The notes under the pieces: model-generated | Databases searched by the model: none | What the model was told of the DNA's origin: nothing | The model's input: the letters and a program-made list of their open reading frames with translations, nothing else | Assembly: GCA_946220865.1 (NCBI GenBank) | Contig: CAMJYM010000001.1 | Coordinates: forward strand, 96,620 to 160,619 | Direction of reading: 5' to 3' | From: an uncultured Clostridia bacterium | GTDB taxonomy: Bacteria; Bacillota; Clostridia; Saccharofermentanales; DTU023 | Length of the DNA stretch: 64,000 bases | Part shown: positions 50,601-60,109 of the stretch, piece by piece | How the letters are laid out: each line of letters opens with the position of its first letter | How positions within the stretch are numbered: position 1 is the first letter of the stretch | Translations under genes and position numbers: made by a program

Positions 50601-52868
50601 TCATGACATATTCTCCGGATTGATGTCCAGCTGCAGCGCAACTCCCTCCGGGAGTTTATATGAACAGAAACTTGTCAGCAGATACGTCAGAACAGCACGC
50701 GAAGAGGATTTCAGAAGGATGCGCCAGCGCCATTTACGGCGCAGCCGTTCGATGGGGGCATGGGAGGGTTGATAAAGCTGTAAGGTCTTTTCCTGACCTT
50801 CTTTTTTCAGCAGCTGCCTGATGCGCTCCCACACCTCGTTAGCGGCTCTTCCAGTAAGCGTATCTGAATAGCCTGCAAAGGTCAGGCAGCCCAGATCCAA
50901 AAACGGGGGATAACCCAGGAGACGGCGCTTTTCAATTTCCAGCGCATAAAAGCCCCGGTAGTCCTGCCGGGCAGCTGCCATAAGGACAGGATTACGGGGA
51001 TCAAAGGTTTGGATCAGGACCTTGCCGGGAAGATTTTTTCTACCGGCCCTCCCTGATGCCTGACAGATGAGCTGAAAGGCGCGTTCTGCCGCCCGATAAT
51101 CGGGCAGTCCCAGGATTTGATCGGCCGAGAGAATGCCCATCAAGGTAACCTCAGGAAAATCATGCCCTTTGGCGATCATCTGCGTGCCGATAAGGCAGTC
51201 GGCTTCGTGCCGGGCAAAAGCTTCGATCAGGCGCTCATGTCCGTGTCTGCCCAGGGTACTGTCCCGATCCATACGGAGAAAGCGCTGATCCGGGAAAAGC
51301 TCTTTGAGCAAAGCTTCGACTTGTTGAGTCCCCACACCGAAAGGACCAATTTCTGGACTGCCGCAAGAGGGGCAGCGTTCGGGAGCTTCTTCCATTTTTC
51401 CGCAGTAATGGCAAACCAGCAGTGAATCGCCATGCGGGGAACGGGAATTTCTGTGTTGGCTCAGAGAAACATCACAGTTCTCACAACGGAGGATCTGACC
51501 GCAGTTGCGGCAAAGGGTAAAAGCGGCAAGTCCACGACGGTTCAGAAAAATCATGGCCTGTTCGCCCCGCTGAAAACAGATCTCGAGTTCCTTCTGCAGC
51601 TCATGGCTGAGAATGCCGTGGTTACCCGCCGCCATTTCCAGACGTTGATCGATCAGAGAAACGTCCGGAAGCTTTGCTCCCCCAGCTCTGCTATTTAATT
51701 CAAGCAGCCTTGACCGCCCCTGCAGAGCGCGCCTGAAAGCCACGACTGAGGGCGTGGCTGAGCAGAGCAGAAGTTTTGCGTGGTGCTGGATCGCGCGGAT
51801 CCGGGCGATTTCCCGGGCATCATAGCGCGGGCTGCGCTCTGATTTATAAGAACTTTCCTGTTCTTCATCGATCACGATAAGCCCGATGTTCTTTAAAGGA
51901 GCAAAGATGGCTGAACGCGCACCCGCGACCAGATGCTTTTCGCCACTGCGAATACGCCGCCACTGTTCGTAACGCTCCCCTGCCGAAAGTCGGCTGTGCA
52001 AGACCGCGGCAGCTTCGCCGAAGCGCTGGGCAAGGCGGCTGCAAATTAAGGGGGTAAGAGCAATTTCAGGGACGAGAATGAGAACATCTCGGCCTTCGTT
52101 CAGGACTTTTTCTGCCGCCCGCAGATAGACTTCCGTCTTGCCGCTGCCGGTGACACCAAAGAGCAGATACTCGCTGAGTCCCGACCCAGACTTTAAAACC
52201 TGCGGCTCGAGCAGCTCATCCAGAACCTTTTGCTGGCCGTCATTCAGCTTCAGAACCCTCTCTTCAGGAAGATAAGGCAGTTCTTCCACTTCACGCGAAC
52301 TCTCGCGTGTAAAGAACTCAATCCAGCCATTTTTAGCCAGAGTAGAAAGGACGGAACGGCTGACCTCGCAGCCTGCCATAATTTCGGAAAGGCTGGCCTC
52401 CTCAGCATCGAGCAGGAATTCCAGGACGCGCACATGCCCCAGCGAGCGAAATTCACTGTTTTCCAGGGCTTCAATGACGGTTTCCTCGTCACGCAGGCGG
52501 CAGCAGCGCTCTTTTTTCCCGCCCATGCGCATAAGAGCCGGCGGTGCCATCAGCGAGAGAGCCTGAGCTGTCGAACAGAAGTAACGCCGGCGCATTTCTC
52601 TGGCCAGCTCAAACTGATCCTGACGCAGAATTGCAGGTGAAACCACACGCAATATATCTTTAAGAGGAATTCCAGGTTCCACCTGCTCGTCCGGCTCGTC
52701 GCGGAGTGCCGCTACGTAAGCCAGGCGTTTGCTATCACTACGGCCAAAGGGAATTTCTACCAGGGCACCCTCCTCCAGCCCAGAAGCCAGCTCATCCGGC
52801 ACATGGTAGCTGTACAGCCCATCGAAATCACGCGTCGCGTGGGCAATGATGACCTCGGCAAGTCTCAT
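50601..52868 (-). CDS. priA: Primosomal replication helicase PriA
   Basis: PriA reloads the replisome at stalled forks. The 755-residue protein has a DNA-binding N-terminal part, helicase motif I GVTGSGKTEVYL (about 238-249), a motif II reading DEEQ instead of the usual DEEH, and two zinc clusters (CRNCGQILRCENC and CHYCGKMEEAPERCPSC). Later motifs include GTQMIAKGHDFPEVTL and QASGRAGR. Its ATG overlaps the polC stop by four bases. The Gln in motif II is worth a look but the protein otherwise appears intact. Confidence 0.95.
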   Translation of the reverse strand: MRLAEVIIAHATRDFDGLYSYHVPDELASGLEEGALVEIPFGRSDSKRLAYVAALRDEPDEQVEPGIPLKDILRVVSPAILRQDQFELAREMRRRYFCSTAQALSLMAPPALMRMGGKKERCCRLRDEETVIEALENSEFRSLGHVRVLEFLLDAEEASLSEIMAGCEVSRSVLSTLAKNGWIEFFTRESSREVEELPYLPEERVLKLNDGQQKVLDELLEPQVLKSGSGLSEYLLFGVTGSGKTEVYLRAAEKVLNEGRDVLILVPEIALTPLICSRLAQRFGEAAAVLHSRLSAGERYEQWRRIRSGEKHLVAGARSAIFAPLKNIGLIVIDEEQESSYKSERSPRYDAREIARIRAIQHHAKLLLCSATPSVVAFRRALQGRSRLLELNSRAGGAKLPDVSLIDQRLEMAAGNHGILSHELQKELEICFQRGEQAMIFLNRRGLAAFTLCRNCGQILRCENCDVSLSQHRNSRSPHGDSLLVCHYCGKMEEAPERCPSCGSPEIGPFGVGTQQVEALLKELFPDQRFLRMDRDSTLGRHGHERLIEAFARHEADCLIGTQMIAKGHDFPEVTLMGILSADQILGLPDYRAAERAFQLICQASGRAGRKNLPGKVLIQTFDPRNPVLMAAARQDYRGFYALEIEKRRLLGYPPFLDLGCLTFAGYSDTLTGRAANEVWERIRQLLKKEGQEKTLQLYQPSHAPIERLRRKWRWRILLKSSSRAVLTYLLTSFCSYKLPEGVALQLDINPENMS

Positions 52869-55800
52869 GTCAGGTCAGTCCCGGCCCAGGCAAAGAAATC
52901 CATCTGCGCCGATTCTGGCAGGTCCTTCAGCAGGCCCTGCTTGCGCAGAGCGTCCATTGCCGCCTGACCAAGATGGCAGCGGCGGGCCACCTCCTCGCAG
53001 TTGCGGAAGGGACCTTCCTGGCGTGCCTCGGCAATTTGCTGAGCCAGGCTGCGGGAGATGCCCGGAATAATATCCAGCGGCGGCAGAATTTTTCCTGGCG
53101 CTGGAGAAGTAAAACGATGAGCCTCTGACTTCAGAAGATCAAGCGGCAAAAAGTGAATATTGCGCAGGTTCATCTCTTCGATGAGCTCAAGAATATAAAA
53201 CTTCTTCTGCTCGGGTTTTTCCAACCTCTGAAACTGTCCTCGCAGCTCCAGGCAGCGTGCGCTGATGGCTTCCGGACTGCAGAGATTATCGTCGGCATTA
53301 AAGTCATCCCCACGAACCGTAAACCAGGAACAATAATAGGCTTCCGGATGATAGACTTTGAACCAGGCGATGCGCTGAGTGCTGATGCTGTAGGCTGCAG
53401 CGTGAGCTTTGGGAAAAAGGTACTTAATCTTTTTACAGGACTCAATATACCATTCCGGCACCTGATGCTCCCTCATATTTGCTTCCTGCTTTTCATCGAG
53501 GCCCCGGCCCTTGCGCACCTTTTCCATGATTTTAAAGGCATCCTCTGGATCCAGGCCATAGTGAATCAGGGTGGTCATGATGCTGTCGCGGCAGCCAATC
53601 ACTTCATTGATGGTGCAGGTGCCATCGCGGATGAGCTCCTGTGCATTGCCCTTCCACACATCCGTGCCGTGAGAAAGACCGGCGAGCTGAACAAGGTCAT
53701 AAAAACGTGTGGGGTGTGTCTCTTTTATCATCTCCCTGGCCATGATCGTTCCAACCTCAGGCAGGCCGATGGTCGCACTTCCGGCTGTAGAATCCTCCGG
53801 CTTGATGCCGATCGCTTCGGTACTCTGAAAGAGCGCCATGACCTTCTCGTCCGGTATGGGGATATCCTTCACCTCCACCCCGGTCATGTCGCTGAGCATA
53901 CGCAACATTGTCGGATCATCGTGTCCCAGTGCGTCGATCTTAAGAATCGTGTCGTGCATGGCGTTGAAGTCAAAATGAGTCGTGATGATGCCGCAGTCTT
54001 TTTTGTCTGCCGGATACTGAATGGGCGTAAAGTCATAGATCTCACGTTCACGCGGGACCACAACAATGCCACCAGGATGCTGACCCGTCGAAACTTTGAT
54101 GCCCTGAATGCCCTTGCTCAGATACACGGCGCTGTTTTTTCCGATATTCAGGCCGTTATCCTCGCTATAATGCCGTACCAGGGCAATCGACTGTTTGTCT
54201 GCATAGCCCTGGATGGTGCCTGCCTTAAAGGTGTGATCCCGACCGAACATTTCTTCCAGATAAGCATGAGCACTGGCCTGATATTCGCCGGAAAAGTTAA
54301 GGTCGATATCCGGCTGCTTATTGCCCTTAAAGCCCAGGAAGGTCGCAAACGGGATGTTCTGGCCGTCACGTTTCATCGGCGTACCACATTCAGGGCAGTT
54401 TTTGGCCGGCAGATCAAAGCCTGAGCCGAATATACCACTGTTCTCTTCTTCGTAGTGATGACAGTGCGGGCAAATATAATGCGGCTGCAGGGGATTCACC
54501 TCCGTAATACCGCAAAAGGTCGCTACCAGAGAAGAACCTACGGAGCCACGAGAACCCACGATATACCCATCTTCATTGCTCTTGCGGCAGAGTTCCCGGG
54601 CAATGTCGTACATGACGGCATAGCCATTGGAAATGATAGCGTCAAGCTCCTTATCCAGGCGGGAGGCGATACTTTCCGGCAACTTTCCTTCTCTGCCGTA
54701 TAGCTGCATGGCTGTGTCCATGGTTAGTTTGCGTATGCGTTCATCGGCTTCCGGAATTTTGGGCGGAAAAGACCCATCCGGAAAAGGCAGCAGACCTTCC
54801 CTGACCCGGGCAGCAATGGCTCTCGGATGATCGATCACGACCTGCCTTGCCGTTTCGGCATCGAGGTAGGAAAATTCCTCAAGCATTTCTCCCGTATTGC
54901 GGAAATATAGCGGCGCAGGCTGTTCCGTATCTGAAAAGCCCATATCACTCGTGAGAATGCGGCGGTAGATATCGTCTTCCGCATTGAGAAAATGCGAGTC
55001 ACAGGTCGCACAGACCGGCCGCTGACTTACCCTGCCTAAATCCAGAACCAGGCGATTCAGACTTTGCAGATCTTCCCTACGCCGGATGCCGCTGTTTTCT
55101 TTGCTGAGCAGAAAGCGGTTATTGTCCAGAGGCTGAATTTCCAGATAATCATAGAAAGCCGCCAGTTCCCGTGCCCTGCTGCCCTCTGCACAGAGCAGTT
55201 CCCGGGCCTGTTTTTCCTCAGATCCGGCCGCCTGAAAGGTATTGAGAACCTCCGAAAAGACCTCTCCGTAAACACAGGCTGCCCCCAGAGTCAGTCCCTC
55301 GCGAAAATAGCGAAGAGAAGAACGCGGAATGCGGGGGCGGAAATAAAAATTCTCCAGATTCGAGAGCGAAACCAGGCGGTAGAGGTGATAAAGGCCCAGC
55401 TCATCGTTGGCGAGGAGAATGATGTGATGGCTCTTTTGCTTTCGTCGGCGCAGCTCTTCATAACTGAGATGGCCGTAGTGTTCGTTAAGTTCCGTAAAAT
55501 TGTGAACGCCGCTCTCCTGCCATAAACGTGAAACAAGAGTCGCCAAACTCTCAGGCTTTGCCCAGGCATCAGCGAGTTCACTCGACGCTCCGCTGTCGGG
55601 CGACTTTTCGCTCAGAGACGTTTTCTTCAGGTTGCTGGCATCAACGTTCTGCCCTGCTCCTGCTGCATCAGCAGTGTCATGCACGGCAGCATCTGCCACC
55701 CTTTCACTTGCTGCTGTCTGAGGGCTTGAATTCTCCTCCCGGCTTTTTGCCTCAGCCAATTTGAGCCACAGAGGCAGATCGATCAGGCAGGGATTGAATT

Positions 55801-57622
55801 TCACCCGGGGATCCGTGCCAGGCACACAAAAGCCCTCGCGTCGGAGCAGATTGAGCTCCTCCAGACCCTGCGGGGCAATCACTGCCGCCCCGGAAATGAA
55901 GTCGGATAAGGCCCTGAGAGCCTCCAGGCGCGGCAGTTCTTTGACGGCTTCTCTGTGCAGCAGATAAGAGCTATCCCCCGCTCCTTTCACCACTTCAGCC
56001 ATCGGATAAAAGCGCCCGCCAGGAGCGAGTTCAAGGCACAGACTCTCTCCCCATTTCAGACCATCTTCAGTCAGGATAAGTCGCTGCGCTTCAGCGCGTT
56101 TCAGACGTTTGACCCTTGCTGGTGGTGCCGCCGCAGAGCTTCCCTGTTCCTGACTTTCTGCTACTTCGTCTGTGACTTCTCCGCTCGTGGCCTCCTGATA
56201 AGCCTCTGTTCTCAGGAAAACAAAGTCCCGGCAGCGGGCTGCTGCCTGCAGATCAGGGGTCATAAAAATACTGGGGCCATCATCAACGAGATAGCCCTCC
56301 ATGCCAAAGATCAGTTTGATCTTTTTGCCCTGAGCCGCCAGGGCCCGAGCTGCCTCAGAAGCCTCCGGGAAGCCCTGCACTCCACCATGATCGGTGATAG
56401 CGACAGCTTCATGGCCAAAACGAGCCGCCAATCTGACGATGTCGGCCGGATTACTGCAGGCATCTTTGGTCGAGAACTTAGAGTGGATATGCAGCTCCAC
56501 GCGCTTCTCCGGGGCATCATCCCGGCGTTTTTCCGCACGCTCAAGCTTCTCGATGCCGATCACGGTTCCCTGAAAATCCTGTTCAAAACGATCGTTATAG
56601 CTGATGCGTACACTGACCTCAACAAAGGCTCCGGGAAGTTCCGCTGAGAGGGCTTCCGCTTCTTCCTCCGAACACCAGAAAAGACAGCGCAAAGCAGCAT
56701 GTTCACAGCCCAGGAGAAAGCGAATCATATAGCGTCCGCTTTTCGTCTGCTTGAGATCAAAGTCACTGATTTCTCCCTGGAGACGAGCCTCATCAGTGAT
56801 ATCGCTGATTTCTGCAGCGGTAATCAGAGGAAGCTTTGGCTGACGGCGACCAAAAAGCATCTGGCCTTTGCTGCGGGGTGGTTTCTTCCCGGCACGCGAT
56901 TTTGCCGCAGCCTGAACCCGGGGAGTTTGAGGCGGCGAGCCGGTCTCGGACTTAAGGGACGCTTGTTGTGCTGGAGCTTCTGACACTGCCTTCAGATCCT
57001 GCACCGGTATTTCAGCGAAAGGATCGGCTGCCGGGGGTACAACCGAGCTTTCACTGCAACGAGTCCCTTGCTCACCAACCGCTATTTTCTCAGGATCCGC
57101 CAGTGAAGCAGAGGGATTTTCCCTGCCTTCAAACGGCTCATAACGGATCGTTAAAGGCTGCGGACCGGCATTTTCCCAAAAATCCTCCAGCCAGCGAAAT
57201 TGTCGCCTGGAAAGAATATCGCAGATGCCCGGGGGGAGTTGCCAGACCAGTTCCTCAGCGCTCAGGGTACTAAGCTGGCCCAGAGCAAAGAGGCGTAGTT
57301 CAAAAGAGGGCATGCGACCGGCATGACTTTTGATCCATTGTTCCACTCCGGCCTTCTGCCGGCAGAGCAGCGGAAGCTGAGCAGCGGGCAGCTGCAGATG
57401 CAGGGCAAGATCCGGGAGCCCCAGAGCGGCAGCCAGAGAGGCCTCGGCCAGCATAAGATCGGTGAGTGAGGGCAGACTGTTGCAGGCAATATCTAAAACC
57501 GGTAAATCCCCCGGTCCCCTGCGCAGTAAGACCCGCGAAAGCCTGGCCGATAGCTTGGGAAAAGTCCCCTGTCCCCGACTCAGCTCTTCATAAAATTCAC
57601 TCAGATCAATGCAGCGATCCAT
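52865..57622 (-). CDS. polC: DNA polymerase III PolC-type alpha subunit, exonuclease region degenerate
   Basis: PolC is the replicative polymerase of Gram-positives. Domains in the 1585-residue protein: N-terminal region (1-150), low-complexity linker (160-260), OB-fold (about 275-360), PHP part 1 (ELHIHS at 376-381, ITDH at 409-412), the place of the embedded 3'-5' exonuclease (about 455-705), PHP part 2 (about 860-935), polymerase palm GSRGSVGSS (1023-1031), a four-Cys zinc site (1051, 1054, 1076, 1079), PDIDLNFSG (1104-1112) and HPGGIVVVP. In the exonuclease place, the FDVETTG, AHNxxFD and HRAxxDA motifs are not recognisable and a 60-residue Ala/Ser/Asp linker has entered. The polymerase site looks active. 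It overlaps priA by 4 bases. Confidence 0.95.
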   Translation of the reverse strand: MDRCIDLSEFYEELSRGQGTFPKLSARLSRVLLRRGPGDLPVLDIACNSLPSLTDLMLAEASLAAALGLPDLALHLQLPAAQLPLLCRQKAGVEQWIKSHAGRMPSFELRLFALGQLSTLSAEELVWQLPPGICDILSRRQFRWLEDFWENAGPQPLTIRYEPFEGRENPSASLADPEKIAVGEQGTRCSESSVVPPAADPFAEIPVQDLKAVSEAPAQQASLKSETGSPPQTPRVQAAAKSRAGKKPPRSKGQMLFGRRQPKLPLITAAEISDITDEARLQGEISDFDLKQTKSGRYMIRFLLGCEHAALRCLFWCSEEEAEALSAELPGAFVEVSVRISYNDRFEQDFQGTVIGIEKLERAEKRRDDAPEKRVELHIHSKFSTKDACSNPADIVRLAARFGHEAVAITDHGGVQGFPEASEAARALAAQGKKIKLIFGMEGYLVDDGPSIFMTPDLQAAARCRDFVFLRTEAYQEATSGEVTDEVAESQEQGSSAAAPPARVKRLKRAEAQRLILTEDGLKWGESLCLELAPGGRFYPMAEVVKGAGDSSYLLHREAVKELPRLEALRALSDFISGAAVIAPQGLEELNLLRREGFCVPGTDPRVKFNPCLIDLPLWLKLAEAKSREENSSPQTAASERVADAAVHDTADAAGAGQNVDASNLKKTSLSEKSPDSGASSELADAWAKPESLATLVSRLWQESGVHNFTELNEHYGHLSYEELRRRKQKSHHIILLANDELGLYHLYRLVSLSNLENFYFRPRIPRSSLRYFREGLTLGAACVYGEVFSEVLNTFQAAGSEEKQARELLCAEGSRARELAAFYDYLEIQPLDNNRFLLSKENSGIRRREDLQSLNRLVLDLGRVSQRPVCATCDSHFLNAEDDIYRRILTSDMGFSDTEQPAPLYFRNTGEMLEEFSYLDAETARQVVIDHPRAIAARVREGLLPFPDGSFPPKIPEADERIRKLTMDTAMQLYGREGKLPESIASRLDKELDAIISNGYAVMYDIARELCRKSNEDGYIVGSRGSVGSSLVATFCGITEVNPLQPHYICPHCHHYEEENSGIFGSGFDLPAKNCPECGTPMKRDGQNIPFATFLGFKGNKQPDIDLNFSGEYQASAHAYLEEMFGRDHTFKAGTIQGYADKQSIALVRHYSEDNGLNIGKNSAVYLSKGIQGIKVSTGQHPGGIVVVPREREIYDFTPIQYPADKKDCGIITTHFDFNAMHDTILKIDALGHDDPTMLRMLSDMTGVEVKDIPIPDEKVMALFQSTEAIGIKPEDSTAGSATIGLPEVGTIMAREMIKETHPTRFYDLVQLAGLSHGTDVWKGNAQELIRDGTCTINEVIGCRDSIMTTLIHYGLDPEDAFKIMEKVRKGRGLDEKQEANMREHQVPEWYIESCKKIKYLFPKAHAAAYSISTQRIAWFKVYHPEAYYCSWFTVRGDDFNADDNLCSPEAISARCLELRGQFQRLEKPEQKKFYILELIEEMNLRNIHFLPLDLLKSEAHRFTSPAPGKILPPLDIIPGISRSLAQQIAEARQEGPFRNCEEVARRCHLGQAAMDALRKQGLLKDLPESAQMDFFAWAGTDLT

Positions 57623-57639
57623 CTCTTAGCCGACTCCCC

Positions 57640-58728
57640 TCAGTTCTTGTCTGCCTCAGAATGTTCTTCTTCTATAAAGGCGTCGATCTCCCGGAAGAGA
57701 GCTGACAAGGCGTCACTTTCTGGCATTTTTCGGATTATTTTTCCTTTTTTAAAGAGCAAAAATTCGCCCCTGCCACCAGCCAGTCCAAGGTCGGCTTCCC
57801 TGGCTTCACCGGGCCCATTGACGGCACAGCCCATAACAGCCACTTTGATCCGGCTGGACTTGTTATTTAAATAGTCCTCCACAGCCTGGGCACTTTGCCT
57901 TATATCTACCTGAGTGCGCCCGCAGCCCGGGCAGGAGATCAGCGTAGAGCCTCTCTCGCGCAAAGACAGTGCAGAAAGGATAAGCCAGGCCGCACGTACC
58001 TCTTCTACAGGCTCATCCGTCAGACTCACACGCAACGTATCGCCGATACCCTCAGCGAGCAGCGTGCCAATGCCCACGGCAGAGCGAATTACGCCGGATA
58101 CAGAAAAGCCGGCTTCGGTCACGCCCAGATGCAGAGGATAGTCACAGGCCTCAGCGACCAGACGGGTGGCCTCGATGCAAAGCCTCGGATTCGACGCTTT
58201 GAGGCTGAGACAAATATCGTGAAAGCCCGTCTCTTCGAGCAGCGCCGCAGCTTCCAGAGCAGAGCGTTTAAGGGCTTTCGCCGTAACTCCCCCCTCTTCC
58301 CGGAGAATTCGGGGATCCAGTGAACCTGCATTGACCCCCACACGTATGGGCACCCGCCGAGCTGAAGCCGCACGGGCAATTTCCTTCAATCCTTCGCGGG
58401 AATGAATATTTCCCGGATTCAGACGCAAAGCCGCTGCACCAGCCTCAAGGGCCAGCAAGGCCAGGCGATAATCAAAGTGAATATCGGCCACAAGCGGCAA
58501 TGGCGACCGTTCACAGAGCTTTTTAAGCACGGCGGCCGCTGCTTCATCCGGAACAGAAAAGCGACTGATTTCACAGCCTGCCGCAGCAAGCTTTCCCAGT
58601 TCTTCCAGATTGGCTTCAAAGTCATGCGCCGGTGAGGCATTCATCGACTGCACTGCGATGGGCGCCGTTCCTCCTACAGCAACAGAACCTACATGGAGCA
58701 GGCGGGATTTTCTACGCGCGTACCCCAT
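57640..58728 (-). CDS. ispG: 4-hydroxy-3-methylbut-2-en-1-yl diphosphate synthase IspG
   Basis: IspG is the [4Fe-4S] enzyme of the penultimate MEP-pathway step. The 362-residue protein begins with the barrel (VGSVAVGGTAPIAVQSMN) and ends with cluster ligands in SCPGCGRTQVD and VMGCAVNGPGEA. Dxr and the prenyl synthase UppS are in the same operon, placing isoprenoid precursor supply together with undecaprenyl phosphate synthesis. Its start is 2 bases after the rseP stop. Confidence 0.97.
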   Translation of the reverse strand: MGYARRKSRLLHVGSVAVGGTAPIAVQSMNASPAHDFEANLEELGKLAAAGCEISRFSVPDEAAAAVLKKLCERSPLPLVADIHFDYRLALLALEAGAAALRLNPGNIHSREGLKEIARAASARRVPIRVGVNAGSLDPRILREEGGVTAKALKRSALEAAALLEETGFHDICLSLKASNPRLCIEATRLVAEACDYPLHLGVTEAGFSVSGVIRSAVGIGTLLAEGIGDTLRVSLTDEPVEEVRAAWLILSALSLRERGSTLISCPGCGRTQVDIRQSAQAVEDYLNNKSSRIKVAVMGCAVNGPGEAREADLGLAGGRGEFLLFKKGKIIRKMPESDALSALFREIDAFIEEEHSEADKN

Positions 58729-58730
58729 GA

Positions 58731-60059
58731 TCAGAAACCTAAAAGCCGGGTGATGTCGAGGTAAAAGACCAGCACTGCAAGAGCGATAATAATGAAAAAG
58801 CCGAGGGTTGCAATGGCATTTTTCAACTTGAGGGGCAGATCCCTGCGGATTGTCCCCTCGATGGCCAGCGTGAGGAGATGAAAGCCGTCAAAGGGCGGTA
58901 TGGGCAGGAGGTTCGTGAAACCGACCGCCACGGAGATAAAGCCGAAGTAAAGCAGCAGCTGAAAAATCTTTGCGACAAAACTGATCTTTTCGCGGACCAC
59001 CCCGCCAACCATGCCAACTATAGCGACAGGGCCAGCAAGACCATCTCTGGCTTTTAAACGGCCCGTAAAGATTTGGCCGATCCCTCTGACCGTGCTGCGA
59101 ACGATCGACCAGGGGTAAATCAGAGCCTGCCCCAGAGCTTCACCAGCGCTCTTATTGCCACGCAGACTATAACCTGGGCTTTTCCTGATCTCAGCCGTGA
59201 TGCCAGGCAGCTCCAGGGTCATTTCCTTTCCCTGGCGCAAAATGCGCGCCTCAATCGTCTTCCTGGGCTCCCCGCTCAGCTCTAAAAAGTCTGGAGCTGT
59301 AACTTTGCGGCCATCTACAGTTAGAATCTCATCTTCCGGCTGCAGGAGCTGTTCTTTTCCCTCCTCAGACTGCACCGACTCTACGATCATACGGCCGTCC
59401 GGTCGCGGCGTATACATGATGCCAAGGCGATAGGTTTTCACCGTCTCCCGAGGCAGGCTAAAAGCCTCCACCCGACCATCCGGATGGCGCAGGCCGAGAT
59501 CCAGCTCGCCGCCATTGCCAAACATCTCGGCCATGCTGAGATCAAGAGAAGAGTGCACCGCCAGACCGTCCATGCTGACGATGCGGTCCTCAGGCTGAAT
59601 GCCGGCCAGGTCTGCCTGTGAGCCTGCTTTGACTTCTCCGATGATCGGCATACTGACCCCGGAGGCCAGAAAAAGAATGGCCAGGGCAAGAAAAGCCGTC
59701 AAAAAGTTAATGAAAGGGCCCATAAAGATCACAATGGCGCGGGCCCAGCGCGGCCTTTTGAAAAAGAGGCCTGGATCATCCGGCGTGATCGCCGCAGCTC
59801 CCGCATCTTCTCCCTGCACGTTGGGGGCATTTTCCGGTGTCTCACCGGCAAATTCAACCGATGCCCCGATGGGCAAAAGCCGAATCGTGTAGAGGATGCC
59901 GTCTTTGCCCCGTTTTGACCAGAGAATGGGACCCATGAAAATATTATAGGAAAGGATCTTGAAACCCAGAGCTTTACCGGCCAGAAAATGACCGAGCTCA
60001 TGTACGATCATCATGATGCTGAGAATCAAGAGTCCGACGAGAATGACTAAAATGGTCAT
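58731..60059 (-). CDS. rseP: RIP zinc metalloprotease RseP (site-2 protease)
   Basis: Site-2 proteases cleave anti-sigma factors and signal peptides inside the membrane. The 442-residue protein has HELGH (H20, E21, H24) in the first transmembrane helix, a PDZ domain (about 170-245) and the second metal motif in LLPIPPFDGFHLL, where Asp is kept. I chose ATG 60059, behind AAGGAG, over the ATG/GTG at 60077. It lies between dxr and ispG as in many Clostridia. Confidence 0.95.
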   Translation of the reverse strand: MTILVILVGLLILSIMMIVHELGHFLAGKALGFKILSYNIFMGPILWSKRGKDGILYTIRLLPIGASVEFAGETPENAPNVQGEDAGAAAITPDDPGLFFKRPRWARAIVIFMGPFINFLTAFLALAILFLASGVSMPIIGEVKAGSQADLAGIQPEDRIVSMDGLAVHSSLDLSMAEMFGNGGELDLGLRHPDGRVEAFSLPRETVKTYRLGIMYTPRPDGRMIVESVQSEEGKEQLLQPEDEILTVDGRKVTAPDFLELSGEPRKTIEARILRQGKEMTLELPGITAEIRKSPGYSLRGNKSAGEALGQALIYPWSIVRSTVRGIGQIFTGRLKARDGLAGPVAIVGMVGGVVREKISFVAKIFQLLLYFGFISVAVGFTNLLPIPPFDGFHLLTLAIEGTIRRDLPLKLKNAIATLGFFIIIALAVLVFYLDITRLLGF

Positions 60060-60109
60060 GAAAACTCCTTTTACCAAATCTGTACTTGTCCGTCACTTTG
60101 CCTTTTGGC

